Shown: positions 19,413-28,696, counted from the stretch's first letter. The stretch is DNA of 64,000 nucleotides from CP2-2F sp034432555 (GCA_034432555.1 DAOUBW010000023.1:120028-184027), one strand, 5' to 3'. Notes: generated from the letters alone by a model not told the origin. Program-made: numbers and translations.

Positions 19413-20161
19413 TGCTTGATGATCTTGCTGAGGAAGGCGCGCATTCGTTCCGTCTCTGGCGCGGTGAACATCTCCTCAGGTCTGCCCTGCTCCACAATCT
19501 CGCCCTGATCCATGAAGATGGCGCGGCTGGCAGCCGAGCGCGCAAAGCCCATCTCATGGCTCACCACCAGCATCGTCATGCCTTCGTTCGCCAGATCGAG
19601 CATCACATCCAGCACCTCTTTGATCATCTCTGGGTCTAGCGCGCTGGTTGGCTCATCAAAGAGCATGATCTTCGGCTGCATGGCAAGCGCACGCGCAATT
19701 GCCACGCGCTGCTGCTGACCGCCGCTGAGCTGACCGGGAAACGAATCTGCCTTTTCGGGAATGCCAACTTTTACCAACAGTTCGCGGGCGATCTCGGCTG
19801 CCTCTTTGCGGCTGCGCTTGCGGATAACACGCTGCGCGAGGCAGATATTTTCCAGCGCGGTGCAGTGTGGGAACAGGTTAAAGCTCTGAAAGACCATGCC
19901 AACTTCAGCGCGCACCTTGTTGATGTTGGCTGCCGAGTCCAACTCGATGCCATCTACGATGATCTCGCCGCTATCGAAATTCTCCAGCCGATTGATGCAG
20001 CGCAGCAAGGTAGATTTGCCCGATCCGCTGGGACCGATGATCGTGATCACCTCACGCGGGTAGACCTCAAGGCTCACATCGCGCAGGGCATGAACAACGC
20101 CGCGTGGCGTGCGGAAATATTTGTTGATCTTCTGGATAGAGATAATTGATGGCTCAGCCAT
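19409..20161 (-). CDS. Polar amino acid ABC transporter ATP-binding protein (GlnQ/HisP type)
   Basis: This 250-residue ATPase has Walker A GPSGSGKST, Q loop VFQSFNLFPH, signature LSGGQQQRVAIARAL, Walker B IMLFDEPTSALD, and the switch His in VVSHEMGFA. FQSFNLFPH and the ADSFPGQLSGGQQ context are typical of polar amino acid importers. The ATG at 20159-20161 lies 17 bases after the end of the permease gene, so the two form an operon. It ends convergently with the histidine kinase, the two stop codons sharing the bases CTAA at 19409-19412. No amino acid binding protein is encoded nearby. Confidence 0.93.
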   Translation of the reverse strand: MAEPSIISIQKINKYFRTPRGVVHALRDVSLEVYPREVITIIGPSGSGKSTLLRCINRLENFDSGEIIVDGIELDSAANINKVRAEVGMVFQSFNLFPHCTALENICLAQRVIRKRSRKEAAEIARELLVKVGIPEKADSFPGQLSGGQQQRVAIARALAMQPKIMLFDEPTSALDPEMIKEVLDVMLDLANEGMTMLVVSHEMGFARSAASRAIFMDQGEIVEQGRPEEMFTAPETERMRAFLSKIIKH

Positions 20162-20178
20162 TATGAAATCCTCGTAGC

Positions 20179-21744
20179 TCAATGTGGCAAGGCTAGGCGG
20201 CGTTCGGCGGCGCGCACCAACACGGAAAGAAAGAGCGTCATGCACAGGTAGAGCGCGCCAATCGTGATGTACGGCTCGAAAACGCGGAAGGTATCCGCCG
20301 CAAACAGGCGCGCCCGCTGCGTCATCTCTGGCAGGGCAACCACGGTCAACAGCGCCGTATCTTTCAGCATGGCGATGAATTCATTGCCCAACGGCGGCAA
20401 AACGACGCGGAATGCCTGCGGCAGGATGATATAGCGCATGGCTTGCAGGTAGCTCATGCCCAAGCTGCGCGCCGCTTCCATCTGCCCGCGCCCAATGCTC
20501 TGAATGCCGGCGCGGAACAGCTCGGCAAGGTAGGCGCCATAGCAGATTGCCAAGCCGAGAATGCCACGTGCCAGCGGCGGCAGATCGCTGTTGGCAGCAA
20601 AAACGCCAATAAGGATGATAAAGAGTGATCCCATCAGCAACGCTGCCCAAATTGGCTGCCAGAAGGCAGCCGGTTCAGTGCGGCTCAGTGATCGCCGATT
20701 CCAAGCCTGCGTGAGGGCGATGATTGCCGCCAAAACACCGATACCGACTTGAAGGGTTGGCGCAAGCTGCGGGAAATCGTCGCGCAGCCATGTGTAGAGC
20801 GCAAAGTTCACAAAGAGCAGCGTCACCAGCAGCGGCACGCCGCGCAGCACCTCCACATAGATGGTGGAGGCGTTGAACAGGATCGGATTGCTGGAAATAC
20901 GCATTAAGCCCGCCACCAACCCGATCAAAACGGCAACTGCAAACGCCACAACTGCCACGAACAGCGTTAGGAAAATGCCCGAATCGCAGCCAGAGAGGTT
21001 GTTCAGGGCGCATTCGGCAGGTGCATAGCGCACCACCGCCAGGATGTCGCTCTCGCGCACCTGCACCACCACCTCAGGTTCAAGTTCTATCAAAAAGGCA
21101 TCAGCAGTTGTCTCCAAGACAATGCCTCTTAGTGTGTTGGCAGCCTCATTGGGCTTCAGCGGCAGTAGCACGCGGCAGCGCCCTTCAGGGTTCGCCGAAC
21201 ACCCTTCGGGAATGCGCTCAACGGCGTCAATCACCACATTCACTTTCTGCACCTCTTGGCGTTCGCCATCATCGGTCACAATGCGGAAACGCCCTAAATC
21301 CTCAAAGGTGAGCGAACCACTGATTTGGGCGCGCAAAAGCGTAATGGTGGCTTCGGGCGGGCAGTCCTCGGCGGCAGCTGACGGCTCGCAGGTCAGTGTG
21401 GCAATATCACGGCGCGGCACGCGAATGGTGACTTGCCGTTTGGTTTCAACGCTGATCAAATCGCCCGTCTGCCCAATGAAGACGCCTTCAATGCGCGTAG
21501 TGCCGCCATCTTCGGCACGCACATCATAGGTGACGTTCGCAAAGCGTGTGGTGGTCAGGCGTGGATCGTCGGTCACGAAGATCAGGGCGCGGCGGTAGAG
21601 CGGGCTGGTGAAAAACGAATAAAAGACAAGTGCCAAGCCGACCACAATAATGATCGCCCACCAAGGCAGGCGTGCAACACGCATAGCAAACTGTTCAAGC
21701 AGCGGGATGTTGGCAACTTCGCGGTGTGAGGATGACATTGACAT
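20179..21744 (-). CDS. Amino acid ABC permease with a large extra extracytoplasmic domain
   Basis: The C-terminal half (about 258-521) is a standard His/Glu/Gln-type permease with the EAA loop GQMEAARSLGMSYLQAMRY near residue 420. The N-terminal part is unusual. After one membrane helix (WWAIIIVVGLALVFYSFF) comes a segment of about 200 residues rich in beta strands with three close Cys pairs (TCEPSAAAEDC, GCSANPEGRC, ECALNNLSGC), suggesting disulfides outside the membrane. Normal permeases of this family have 215-400 residues. A further loop (RRSLSRTEPAAFWQP) sits inside the core. It may work as a fused receptor or docking domain for a distant binding protein. The start codon is uncertain: TTG 21750, ATG 21744 and ATG 21738 are possible; 21744 has AAAGA upstream. 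Confidence 0.85.
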   Translation of the reverse strand: MSMSSSHREVANIPLLEQFAMRVARLPWWAIIIVVGLALVFYSFFTSPLYRRALIFVTDDPRLTTTRFANVTYDVRAEDGGTTRIEGVFIGQTGDLISVETKRQVTIRVPRRDIATLTCEPSAAAEDCPPEATITLLRAQISGSLTFEDLGRFRIVTDDGERQEVQKVNVVIDAVERIPEGCSANPEGRCRVLLPLKPNEAANTLRGIVLETTADAFLIELEPEVVVQVRESDILAVVRYAPAECALNNLSGCDSGIFLTLFVAVVAFAVAVLIGLVAGLMRISSNPILFNASTIYVEVLRGVPLLVTLLFVNFALYTWLRDDFPQLAPTLQVGIGVLAAIIALTQAWNRRSLSRTEPAAFWQPIWAALLMGSLFIILIGVFAANSDLPPLARGILGLAICYGAYLAELFRAGIQSIGRGQMEAARSLGMSYLQAMRYIILPQAFRVVLPPLGNEFIAMLKDTALLTVVALPEMTQRARLFAADTFRVFEPYITIGALYLCMTLFLSVLVRAAERRLALPH

Positions 21745-21875
21745 AAACAATCTTTACAAGTGCAAGGCTTAACCGCGCCGCATTATAGCGCATTTGCGGA
21801 TTTGTGGGTTAGCAAAGCGCACAGATTGCACGCTGCACTTGAATTTAATTTGTAAGGCACTTGTGAGATGATTTG

Positions 21876-21884
21876 TGCTATAAT
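21876..21884 (+). promoter_or_regulatory. Extended -10 promoter before the 84-residue gene
   Basis: TGCTATAAT is a perfect extended -10 (TG-n-TATAAT) about 40 bases before the ATG at 21924, in the divergent gap next to the permease gene. No convincing -35 is present. Confidence 0.65.
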
Positions 21885-21923
21885 CGCTGTGAATAAATCT
21901 ATGTAGGAGGCGCACTGCAACCA

Positions 21924-22178
21924 ATGTCCATTCTACCCGGACTCGACTTTTTCAACCGCCTCGGTGAACGTTCGGATAATTTCGCAGGCATGATTAGCGA
22001 CCTGATCGAACAGGCAAACGCCAACTATCTTCACTACCTTGCCGCGGCGGCCACCACCGATGTGGAGCAAGTCTGGCAGCGCTACCACGAGAGTTTCGCC
22101 CTCGAACACGATATTGACACGCTCTCGGCGCTCTATGACCTTGTGCATCGTTCGTCTTTGCGAAGTTTAGCCTCGTAA
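21924..22178 (+). CDS. Small protein of unknown function (84 residues)
   Basis: The protein is soluble, acidic and predicted helical (ISDLIEQANANYLHYLA... and VEQVWQRYHESFALEHDIDTLSALYDLV), with no motif I recognise. Support for a real gene comes from three signals: an extended -10 upstream, a strong GGAGG at 21906-21910 (13 bases before ATG, rather far), and a hairpin directly after the stop. It is probably a one-gene unit. Confidence 0.6.
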   Translation: MSILPGLDFFNRLGERSDNFAGMISDLIEQANANYLHYLAAAATTDVEQVWQRYHESFALEHDIDTLSALYDLVHRSSLRSLAS

Positions 22179-22187
22179 AGGCAAGCA

Positions 22188-22210
22188 AAGGGCGGGAATA
22201 ACCCGCCCTT
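22188..22210 (+). terminator. Hairpin after the 84-residue gene
   Basis: AAGGGCGGG (22188-22196) and CCCGCCCTT (22202-22210) form a perfect 9-bp stem with a 5-base loop, 10 bases after the stop codon. Few T residues follow, so termination may be partial. Confidence 0.65.
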
Positions 22211-22242
22211 GCGCTTTCCAGACCAAGAGAAACCTAGCACCC

Positions 22243-22419
22243 ATGAACCAAAATGCCCTGCAAGCCTATTTCCGTTTGGGAATGTTGATCACCGTCGGAT
22301 CGGTGTTATTATTGATAGTGCAGCAGCCCGATACCGCTGAGTATGTTGTAACTGTGCTGAGCATGTGTATCGGTGTGATGCTGATGGCGTTGGTCGCGTT
22401 CGCTGCGCGCTTCCTGTGA
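22243..22419 (+). CDS. Small two-helix membrane protein (58 residues)
   Basis: The frame runs from ATG 22243 to TGA 22417-22419 and contains two hydrophobic helices (LGMLITVGSVLLLIV and VVTVLSMCIGVMLMALVAF) joined by a short polar turn (QQPDTAEY). A weak purine stretch (AAGAGAAA) lies upstream. It precedes the peptide-type binding protein by 29 bases and is probably cotranscribed with it. No family is recognised; the two-helix hydrophobic pattern argues against a random frame. Confidence 0.55.
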   Translation: MNQNALQAYFRLGMLITVGSVLLLIVQQPDTAEYVVTVLSMCIGVMLMALVAFAARFL

Positions 22420-22448
22420 GCCACTTTTGTTTTAAGGAGTTTCCCAAA

Positions 22449-24203
22449 ATGAAGCGTTTATTCACCCGTTTGGGCATTGCCCTAACCCTTATCGCGTTAG
22501 TGTTGGCGGGCTTTGCTGCGCCCAACAACACCGCTCAGGCAACTGATCCTGATACCTTCTATGGCGGATGGCCCTACAGCGTGCCGCCAAAAGGTCACTT
22601 GAACACCTTTGTGCCAGATGGTCTGGCGCTTGGCATTTACCAAGACCTGCTAGAGCCTTCGTTGGCGATGTTCGTTTGGGCGCAAGATTCCTATCGCGGT
22701 TTGCTTGCCGAATCGTGGGGCTTTGAGGGCGACAATACCTATGTGGTACGCCTCAAGAGCGGCGCCATGTGGAGCGATGGCAGCCCTGTCACCGCCCGCG
22801 ATGTGGTCGTTACCTATGCCATTGGTCGCCTGCGTAACTTTGCCGACTACACCTACGTGGATACCGTTTCTCAGCGCGACGACCTGACCGTTGAGTTCAA
22901 GCTGAAGAATCCCTCCACCCTGGTTGAGCGCTTGCTGCTGCGTACCCGCATCCGTGCGGCTGGCACCTATGGCGCCATCGCCGAAAAGGTTGAGGCATTC
23001 CTAGAGGCGGGCAAAGACCGCGCCAACGCCGACAAGGCAGAGTGGGACGCCATCGTTGCCGAGATCAACGATTATCGCCCTGAAAAACTACTCAGCAGCG
23101 GACCCTACACGCTCGATTTGGCAGATGTGACTGATGCACAACTCACGCTGCGCCGCAACGAATTCAGCATCTTCAAGGAAGCAAAGTTCGATAAAGTGGT
23201 GCTGTATAACGGCGAGACCGAGGCGGTGACGCCGCTGTTCCTCGCTAAGGAAATCTACTACGGCACGTATTTCTTCCCGCAGCCATCTGAGCGTGCTATG
23301 CTGGATGCCGGCTTCACCATCTTGCGTTCGCCCACCTATTCCGGACCTGGCTTGTTCTTCAACTATGAGAAAGTGCCCGCCTTCCAAGATGTGCGCGTGC
23401 GCCAAGCAATTGCCTATGCCATCAACCGTGCCGAAGTGGGTGCCGTTGCCTATGGTGATCTGAGTGGCAACCCTGCCAAATATATGGTTGGCATCAGCGA
23501 TAGCGCCGTGCCGAATTGGCTGCCACCAGATGTGATCGCCAGCTTGAACACTTACGATTACAACCTTGAGATGGCGAACCAGCTCATGCAAGAGGCGGGC
23601 TACACTAAAGAAGGCAATGTCTGGACGAAAGACGGCGCCGCCTTTGAGGTGGAGCTGCTGGTGCCGTCCGACTTCACCGACTGGGTGCCAGCCGGCGAGA
23701 ACGCCGCCGAACAGCTAACCGCCTTCGGCATCCGCACGACGGTGCGTGGCACGCCGCGCACGCAGCAGGTGGCAGATGTGCGTGCTGGCGCTTTCGATAT
23801 GAGCATTCTGCTGTGGGGCTTCCCGAATCCGCATCCTTTCTATGCCTACCGCAATATGTATATCACCAACACCGTTGGCAAGACGCCCGATGAAAAGGGC
23901 GCCAGCATCCCGTTGGTGCAGACAGTGGATGGCGAGGAATATGACTTCAGCGCGCTGATCGCTGCTTCTGGTGCAGGCATTGACTTTGCGCCGCAGCGCG
24001 AGGCAGTCACCAAACTCGCCGTCAGCTTCAACAAGCTGCTGCCGATTGTGCCGTTGGTCGAGCGCTTGGGCAATACGCCGCTGCTCACCGAGGCTTTAGA
24101 GGGTGTCCCACCTGTAGATGATCCGCTCTACATCAACGCTTTCGGGCAAGATAGCTACATCGTGCTGTGGATCATGGATGGCACACTCGGACCCAAGCAG
24201 TAA
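22449..24203 (+). CDS. ABC transporter substrate-binding protein, family 5 (peptide/nickel type)
   Basis: This 584-residue secreted protein has a signal peptide (about 1-31, no lipobox Cys) followed by the SBP_bac_5 fold. Seen are WGFEGDNTYVVRLKSGAMWSDGSPVTARDVV near the start and the hinge region FQDVRVRQAIAYAINRAEV, both typical of oligopeptide/dipeptide binding proteins. The start at 22449 is fixed by AAGGAG and the signal peptide. No permease or ATPase genes of the matching type follow: the next gene is an RND transporter behind its own promoter. The missing lipid anchor is unusual for a monoderm-like cell. Confidence 0.9.
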   Translation: MKRLFTRLGIALTLIALVLAGFAAPNNTAQATDPDTFYGGWPYSVPPKGHLNTFVPDGLALGIYQDLLEPSLAMFVWAQDSYRGLLAESWGFEGDNTYVVRLKSGAMWSDGSPVTARDVVVTYAIGRLRNFADYTYVDTVSQRDDLTVEFKLKNPSTLVERLLLRTRIRAAGTYGAIAEKVEAFLEAGKDRANADKAEWDAIVAEINDYRPEKLLSSGPYTLDLADVTDAQLTLRRNEFSIFKEAKFDKVVLYNGETEAVTPLFLAKEIYYGTYFFPQPSERAMLDAGFTILRSPTYSGPGLFFNYEKVPAFQDVRVRQAIAYAINRAEVGAVAYGDLSGNPAKYMVGISDSAVPNWLPPDVIASLNTYDYNLEMANQLMQEAGYTKEGNVWTKDGAAFEVELLVPSDFTDWVPAGENAAEQLTAFGIRTTVRGTPRTQQVADVRAGAFDMSILLWGFPNPHPFYAYRNMYITNTVGKTPDEKGASIPLVQTVDGEEYDFSALIAASGAGIDFAPQREAVTKLAVSFNKLLPIVPLVERLGNTPLLTEALEGVPPVDDPLYINAFGQDSYIVLWIMDGTLGPKQ

Positions 24204-24242
24204 ACCACTGCCATGCGTTTGAATAACTGAGATAACCTTGTG

Positions 24243-24263
24243 AGGCGGGCGCTGTGTCCGCCT
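24243..24263 (+). terminator. Weak hairpin after the binding protein gene
   Basis: AGGCGG (24243-24248) pairs with CCGCCT (24258-24263) across a 9-base loop, followed by TACTGCTTATG. It is short but correctly placed 40 bases after the stop. Confidence 0.4.
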
Positions 24264-24312
24264 TACTGCTTATGATTAAAAGAGTATGAGACAATTCTTT
24301 TATTTGTGATGG

Positions 24313-24342
24313 TTGACACAAAGTCACTTTTGCCCCTACAAT
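24313..24342 (+). promoter_or_regulatory. Promoter of the RND transporter gene
   Basis: TTGACA at 24313-24318 and TACAAT at 24337-24342 are separated by 18 bases; the first hexamer is a perfect -35 consensus. The leader to the ATG at 24427 is about 75 bases. Confidence 0.75.
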
Positions 24343-24426
24343 GATCATGGTGCTTTAGCTCTGCTCTGTGTGGCAGGGCTTTCCTGTGCCTACGAACCGA
24401 TACACTGTCTCCGTGAGGGCTTCTCT

Positions 24427-27400
24427 ATGCTGTTAAGGTCGTTTTTTACCGCCATCACGCGCCTTTCACTACGCTTTAAGTGGATCACCATCTTAATCAC
24501 GGTGGTGGCGTTGGTGCTTGGTGTGGTTGCGGCTGTTCAACTCAACCAAGAATTTCTCCCCAACATTGAATTTCCGCAAACGTTTATCGTCACGCTGCGA
24601 CCGGGCGCCAGCAGCGAAGATCTGCGCGACCTGATCACCATTCCGCTAGAGCGTGCCTTTAGCCAGATTAACGGTGTGCTGCCTGAAGGCTTGGAATCAA
24701 CCACAACCGCGCCGGTCTCTTTCCTAACCGTGCGTAATGATTATGGGGTGAAGGTAGACCGCCTGCGCGAGCAGCTGAAGGCTGCCATTGATCAGGTGGT
24801 GGCGGACGGTGTGCCAGTCGGCTTGGAAACGACTGCTGACTTGACGCCTGAGATCATGACCAAAGTGCTGAGCAAGGCGCCAAGCATGTTCAAGCACTTT
24901 GAGAGTCGCCACCTGCTTGCCATGTCCACTGAAGTGCTGAATGCCGCCTTCGCCCTTAATCCGGCGTTTGCCGATCAGCTCGATCTGCTTGCCCGCGATC
25001 AGTTGGCGGCAGCCCGCGTCAGCGCTGCTGTGAGCGGCATCAGCCCTGCTGTTGAGCCTGTGCGTCTGCCGGCGGCATGGCGCATTGTGGCAGAAGGCGA
25101 AGGCGCTAATATCCCAAGCATCATCAATTTCAGCCTCAGCGATATTCCCGTGATCACCTCCAGCGTCTCCAGCACACGCGCCGACATCACCCCAGAGCAA
25201 TTGCGCGAATTGGTGGAGACGGAGCTGATCGCGGTGCTGAACCAGACCGAAGGTGTTGCGAATGTCCGCTTGAACGGTGGGCAGCAAATTCCGCCGGAAG
25301 TGCTAGAGGCAGCCCGCCGCGTCCTTGCCCAAAGTGAGGAGGTTGGTAACGGCGGTGTAGGTGAACCCGCCACGCCGGTTGTGCAGCCGCCCGCTGAAAG
25401 TGGTGAGGGCAGCCAAGTGCGGGGTGCGCCAAGCCTGCCCGCCAACTGGCTAACTGCCTCACCGCTACCGCTGCCTAACCCAGTCGGCACCCTGCTAGAA
25501 CAGCGTTTTGGCATCAAGGCGCAGCTTCGCACAGCCGCCGACCTGCTCACCTTACAAGATCGGGATGGCAAAGTGCTTAGCCTAGCAGAGGCACTCAACC
25601 GTGTGGCAGATGTTGCCAACGGTGTAGGCTACCTTCGGGCGCTGACGCCTGAAATTCTTGCCTATTGGCGCGCCGAAGCGCCTAACTTTAGCGCTGAGCT
25701 GAGCGAAACTGCCCTCAACGCGGTTGCCGATTCAGTCTTGTACAACGGCGCATGGGCGCAGCTGCGCGGACAAAGCGGCTTTAGCAGCGTCCGCAGCCTT
25801 GCTGACCTTGCCAGCATCAAGGGTAGCGCTGCCGAGACGATCAACGCGGTGGTCGCCGAGACGCCTGCTGAATTACGCACCTTTGCCGTGCGCCTTACCG
25901 ATGCGCTCTCGCCAGAGGCGATCCGTGTCTTAGTGCGCCTTGAGCCAACCTTGCCAACGGCGCTCTCGCCGCAAGTGCTGCGCTTCATGTCTGCGGCGGC
26001 GTTGGCTGCCCTGCCTGAAGGCTTCATCAATGGGCTGAGCGATGCCGCCTTGCGCGCTGACCTTGAGGCGATTATCGCTGATCCGAGCAAGTCTGCCGCC
26101 GCACAACTGAGCAACGGCACGGACACGGAAACCTTTGCCGATGATCCGAACGCGCCTGAATTGGCAGCCGCCTGGCAGAACGTGCCGGGTGCCAGCCTGC
26201 GGCAAGCAGATGACCTGCTTAAGAAGCCGTTCGGCTTCAGCGCTGGCGCCTTTCTAAATGCAGTAGCAGCTTCACCGCAAGGCGGCGCATCCCTGATCGC
26301 CACCCTGACGCCTGATGTGCTGAACTACGTGCAAGCGCGTGATCCGAAGTTCTTTGATGAGCTAACCAGCACCACAATCAAAATGCTCAGCACGGAGACG
26401 CTTGCCGCCTTGCCAGCAGCAGTGCAGGCGCGCACGCAAGATTTCACACCAACACGCAGTGTGACGCGCACCAATCAGCGCGAAAGCCTGAATGTGATCG
26501 TCATCAAGAATCAGGATGCCAATACGGTCGTTGTCTCGGATCGCGTTGAAGAAATCTACCGCGAAGTGCAGGCAAAACACCCTGAACTGCAAATTAACAC
26601 GGTTTTTGAAACGGCGGGCTTCATCCGTGAGTCCATCGAGGGTGTGGTGCGCGAAGGTGGCTTAGGCGCTATCGGCGCGGTGCTGATGATCCTGGTCTTC
26701 TTGAATTTCAGCGTGCGGAGCACCCTGGTTGCCGCTGTTTCAATTCCAACTTCTATCGCCGCCGCGCTGATCCTGATGCGCTGGCTGCCGGAGTCGGCAA
26801 ACAGCCTTTTGCAGAGCTTGCCCGAAGGCGGCGTTAGCACTTTTTTGCTGCGTCTCTTCCCCACCAACATCACGCTCAACATCATGACGCTGAGCGGTTT
26901 AACAGTTGCCATTGGGCGTGTGGTGGATGACTCTATTGTGGTGTTGGAAAACATCTACCGCCAACTGCAAAAGGGCATGGATGCCAAAGAAGCGGTCATC
27001 AAAGGCACCCGCGATGTGAGCCTTGCCATCTTTGCCGCCACCCTAACCACAATGGTTGTGTTCTTGCCCATCGGCTTAACAGGTGGCGTGATTGGCGAGT
27101 TCTTCCTGCCCTTTGGTTTGGCAGTCACCTACGCCTTGGCTGCCTCGTTTGTGGTGGCGATCACCACCGTGCCAGTCATGGCATTCATGTTCATCCGCGC
27201 CCAGGATATGCCCGAAGAAAAAGAGGGCTTCTTGGCGCGCTTGTACGTGCCTGTGCTGCAATGGTCGCTTAAAAACCGCTTGGTGGTGCTGAGCTTAGCA
27301 ACTATCTCGTTGGTGATCGGTATTGCGCTCTTTGCTGGTCGCCCCACGACTTTCTTGCCCGCGCTGGGCGAGCCGCAAATCACCATTGATGTGACCATGC

Positions 27401-28542
27401 CCGCCAACACGCCCATCGCCCAAACCGATCTGTTGGTGCGCGAATTCGAGGCATACCTTGAAACGCTGCACAAGGCAGAGCGCGGCATCAGCCGCTATCA
27501 AGTCAATGTGGGCGGCGGCGGTGGCTTTGGCGATATTGCAGCTGCCATTGGCGGCGGCGGCGGCGTGAACGGCGCACGGGCTGCCATCACTGCTGGCGTG
27601 GAAGTGACTGGTGAGGCGCTCAGCACCCTGACGGCGGAAGTGCGCCAGAAAGCGGGCGAAATCTTCGGTGTGGAGAACGTCACCGTCTCGCGTGCGTCGG
27701 TCAGTGAGCAGGGCTTTGGCGGTTTTGCCGTCGTCGCCAGTGGTGATGAGGCTGATTTGCGGGCTGCCGATGCCGAGATCATCAAGGCGTTAGGCGGTGT
27801 GGAAGGCTTGACGAACATCACCAGCTCGCTAGAGCGTGTGGGCGACGCACAATCTTACTTGCGCGTGGCACAGCGTTCTGCCGTGCAGTACAGCGCCGAA
27901 CTGGAAGTGACCGATACGCTCGGCGTGACGCGCAAGGCAATCGAAGCGGTGCGTGCCATCCCGAACCTGCCTGCCAGCATCAGCATTAGCGAAGGCTTCC
28001 AAAGCCAGCAGCAAACCGAAGGCTTTAGCCAAACCTTCGGCGCGATGGGTATCGCAATCCTGGCTGTGTATGCCGTGATGTTCGTTACGTTTGGCTCGTT
28101 CGTCTATCCGTTCGCCATCCTGTTCAGCTTGCCTCTGGCAGTGGTTGGTGCGGCGCTACTGCTCACCATCACAGATCGCGTGGTCGGCATCTCGGCTCTG
28201 GTCGGTATGCTGATGTTGATCGGTATTGTGGTGACGAACGCCATCGTGCTGCTGGATCGTGTGCAGTTGAACCGTAAAGAGAAGGGGATGAGTCCCTCTG
28301 AGGCGCTGCTTGAGGCAGGGCGCACGCGCCTGCGCCCAATCCTGATGACGGCAATTGCGACGATGGTGGCGCTCTTGCCGCTGGCGCTCGGACTCTCAAA
28401 GGGTGCGATCATCGCTACCGAACTCGGCACTGTCGTGATTGGTGGCTTGTTCAGCAGCACGCTTCTAACGTTGTTGGTCGTGCCGATTGTCTACAGCCTG
28501 CTGGATAACATGCAGCGGCGGCTGACTGGCGGCAAGGGATAA
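24427..28542 (+). CDS. RND superfamily transporter (AcrB-type) with a very long first periplasmic region
   Basis: This 1371-residue protein has the RND plan: a first membrane helix near residues 15-37, a porter region, helices 2-6 from about 745, a second porter region, and a final helix bundle. Key features are the FLPNIEFP strand after helix 1 and the proton-relay Asp pair D834-D835 in GRVVDDSIVVLENI. The first extracytoplasmic region spans about 700 residues instead of the usual 300. The extra part carries four copies of a helical unit starting L[TS]P[ED] at residues 139, 406, 494 and 627. A Gly-rich stretch (VGGGGGFG...AIGGGGGV) lies in the second porter region. No membrane-fusion protein gene adjoins. 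Export of lipids, drugs or proteins is possible; the substrate is unknown. The ATG at 24427 fits helix 1. Confidence 0.88.
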   Translation: MLLRSFFTAITRLSLRFKWITILITVVALVLGVVAAVQLNQEFLPNIEFPQTFIVTLRPGASSEDLRDLITIPLERAFSQINGVLPEGLESTTTAPVSFLTVRNDYGVKVDRLREQLKAAIDQVVADGVPVGLETTADLTPEIMTKVLSKAPSMFKHFESRHLLAMSTEVLNAAFALNPAFADQLDLLARDQLAAARVSAAVSGISPAVEPVRLPAAWRIVAEGEGANIPSIINFSLSDIPVITSSVSSTRADITPEQLRELVETELIAVLNQTEGVANVRLNGGQQIPPEVLEAARRVLAQSEEVGNGGVGEPATPVVQPPAESGEGSQVRGAPSLPANWLTASPLPLPNPVGTLLEQRFGIKAQLRTAADLLTLQDRDGKVLSLAEALNRVADVANGVGYLRALTPEILAYWRAEAPNFSAELSETALNAVADSVLYNGAWAQLRGQSGFSSVRSLADLASIKGSAAETINAVVAETPAELRTFAVRLTDALSPEAIRVLVRLEPTLPTALSPQVLRFMSAAALAALPEGFINGLSDAALRADLEAIIADPSKSAAAQLSNGTDTETFADDPNAPELAAAWQNVPGASLRQADDLLKKPFGFSAGAFLNAVAASPQGGASLIATLTPDVLNYVQARDPKFFDELTSTTIKMLSTETLAALPAAVQARTQDFTPTRSVTRTNQRESLNVIVIKNQDANTVVVSDRVEEIYREVQAKHPELQINTVFETAGFIRESIEGVVREGGLGAIGAVLMILVFLNFSVRSTLVAAVSIPTSIAAALILMRWLPESANSLLQSLPEGGVSTFLLRLFPTNITLNIMTLSGLTVAIGRVVDDSIVVLENIYRQLQKGMDAKEAVIKGTRDVSLAIFAATLTTMVVFLPIGLTGGVIGEFFLPFGLAVTYALAASFVVAITTVPVMAFMFIRAQDMPEEKEGFLARLYVPVLQWSLKNRLVVLSLATISLVIGIALFAGRPTTFLPALGEPQITIDVTMPANTPIAQTDLLVREFEAYLETLHKAERGISRYQVNVGGGGGFGDIAAAIGGGGGVNGARAAITAGVEVTGEALSTLTAEVRQKAGEIFGVENVTVSRASVSEQGFGGFAVVASGDEADLRAADAEIIKALGGVEGLTNITSSLERVGDAQSYLRVAQRSAVQYSAELEVTDTLGVTRKAIEAVRAIPNLPASISISEGFQSQQQTEGFSQTFGAMGIAILAVYAVMFVTFGSFVYPFAILFSLPLAVVGAALLLTITDRVVGISALVGMLMLIGIVVTNAIVLLDRVQLNRKEKGMSPSEALLEAGRTRLRPILMTAIATMVALLPLALGLSKGAIIATELGTVVIGGLFSSTLLTLLVVPIVYSLLDNMQRRLTGGKG

Positions 28543-28575
28543 GCCATAATTTTTATCCCCTTAACTAAGTGCCTT

Positions 28576-28607
28576 AAGTCCCGCTCCGCACACAGGGCGG
28601 GACTTTT
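28576..28607 (+). terminator. Rho-independent terminator of the RND gene
   Basis: AAGTCCCGC (28576-28584) and GCGGGACTT (28597-28605) form a perfect 9-bp stem, 33 bases after the stop, followed by further T residues. Confidence 0.75.
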
Positions 28608-28668
28608 AACCGTCTGATTTCCTTTGCTCGGCTGTGGCTGAACCTCCCTACCGCAAAACACCTCTTAC

Positions 28669-28696
28669 GTAGGGACGGGTCAAGGTGCGTCCCTAC
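28669..28696. repeat. Palindromic intergenic element
   Basis: GTAGGGACG (28669-28677) and CGTCCCTAC (28688-28696) are perfect inverted repeats around a 10-base loop. The inner GGACGGGTCAA also occurs near 56848, next to another palindrome, so it may belong to a dispersed repeat family. Confidence 0.5.
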
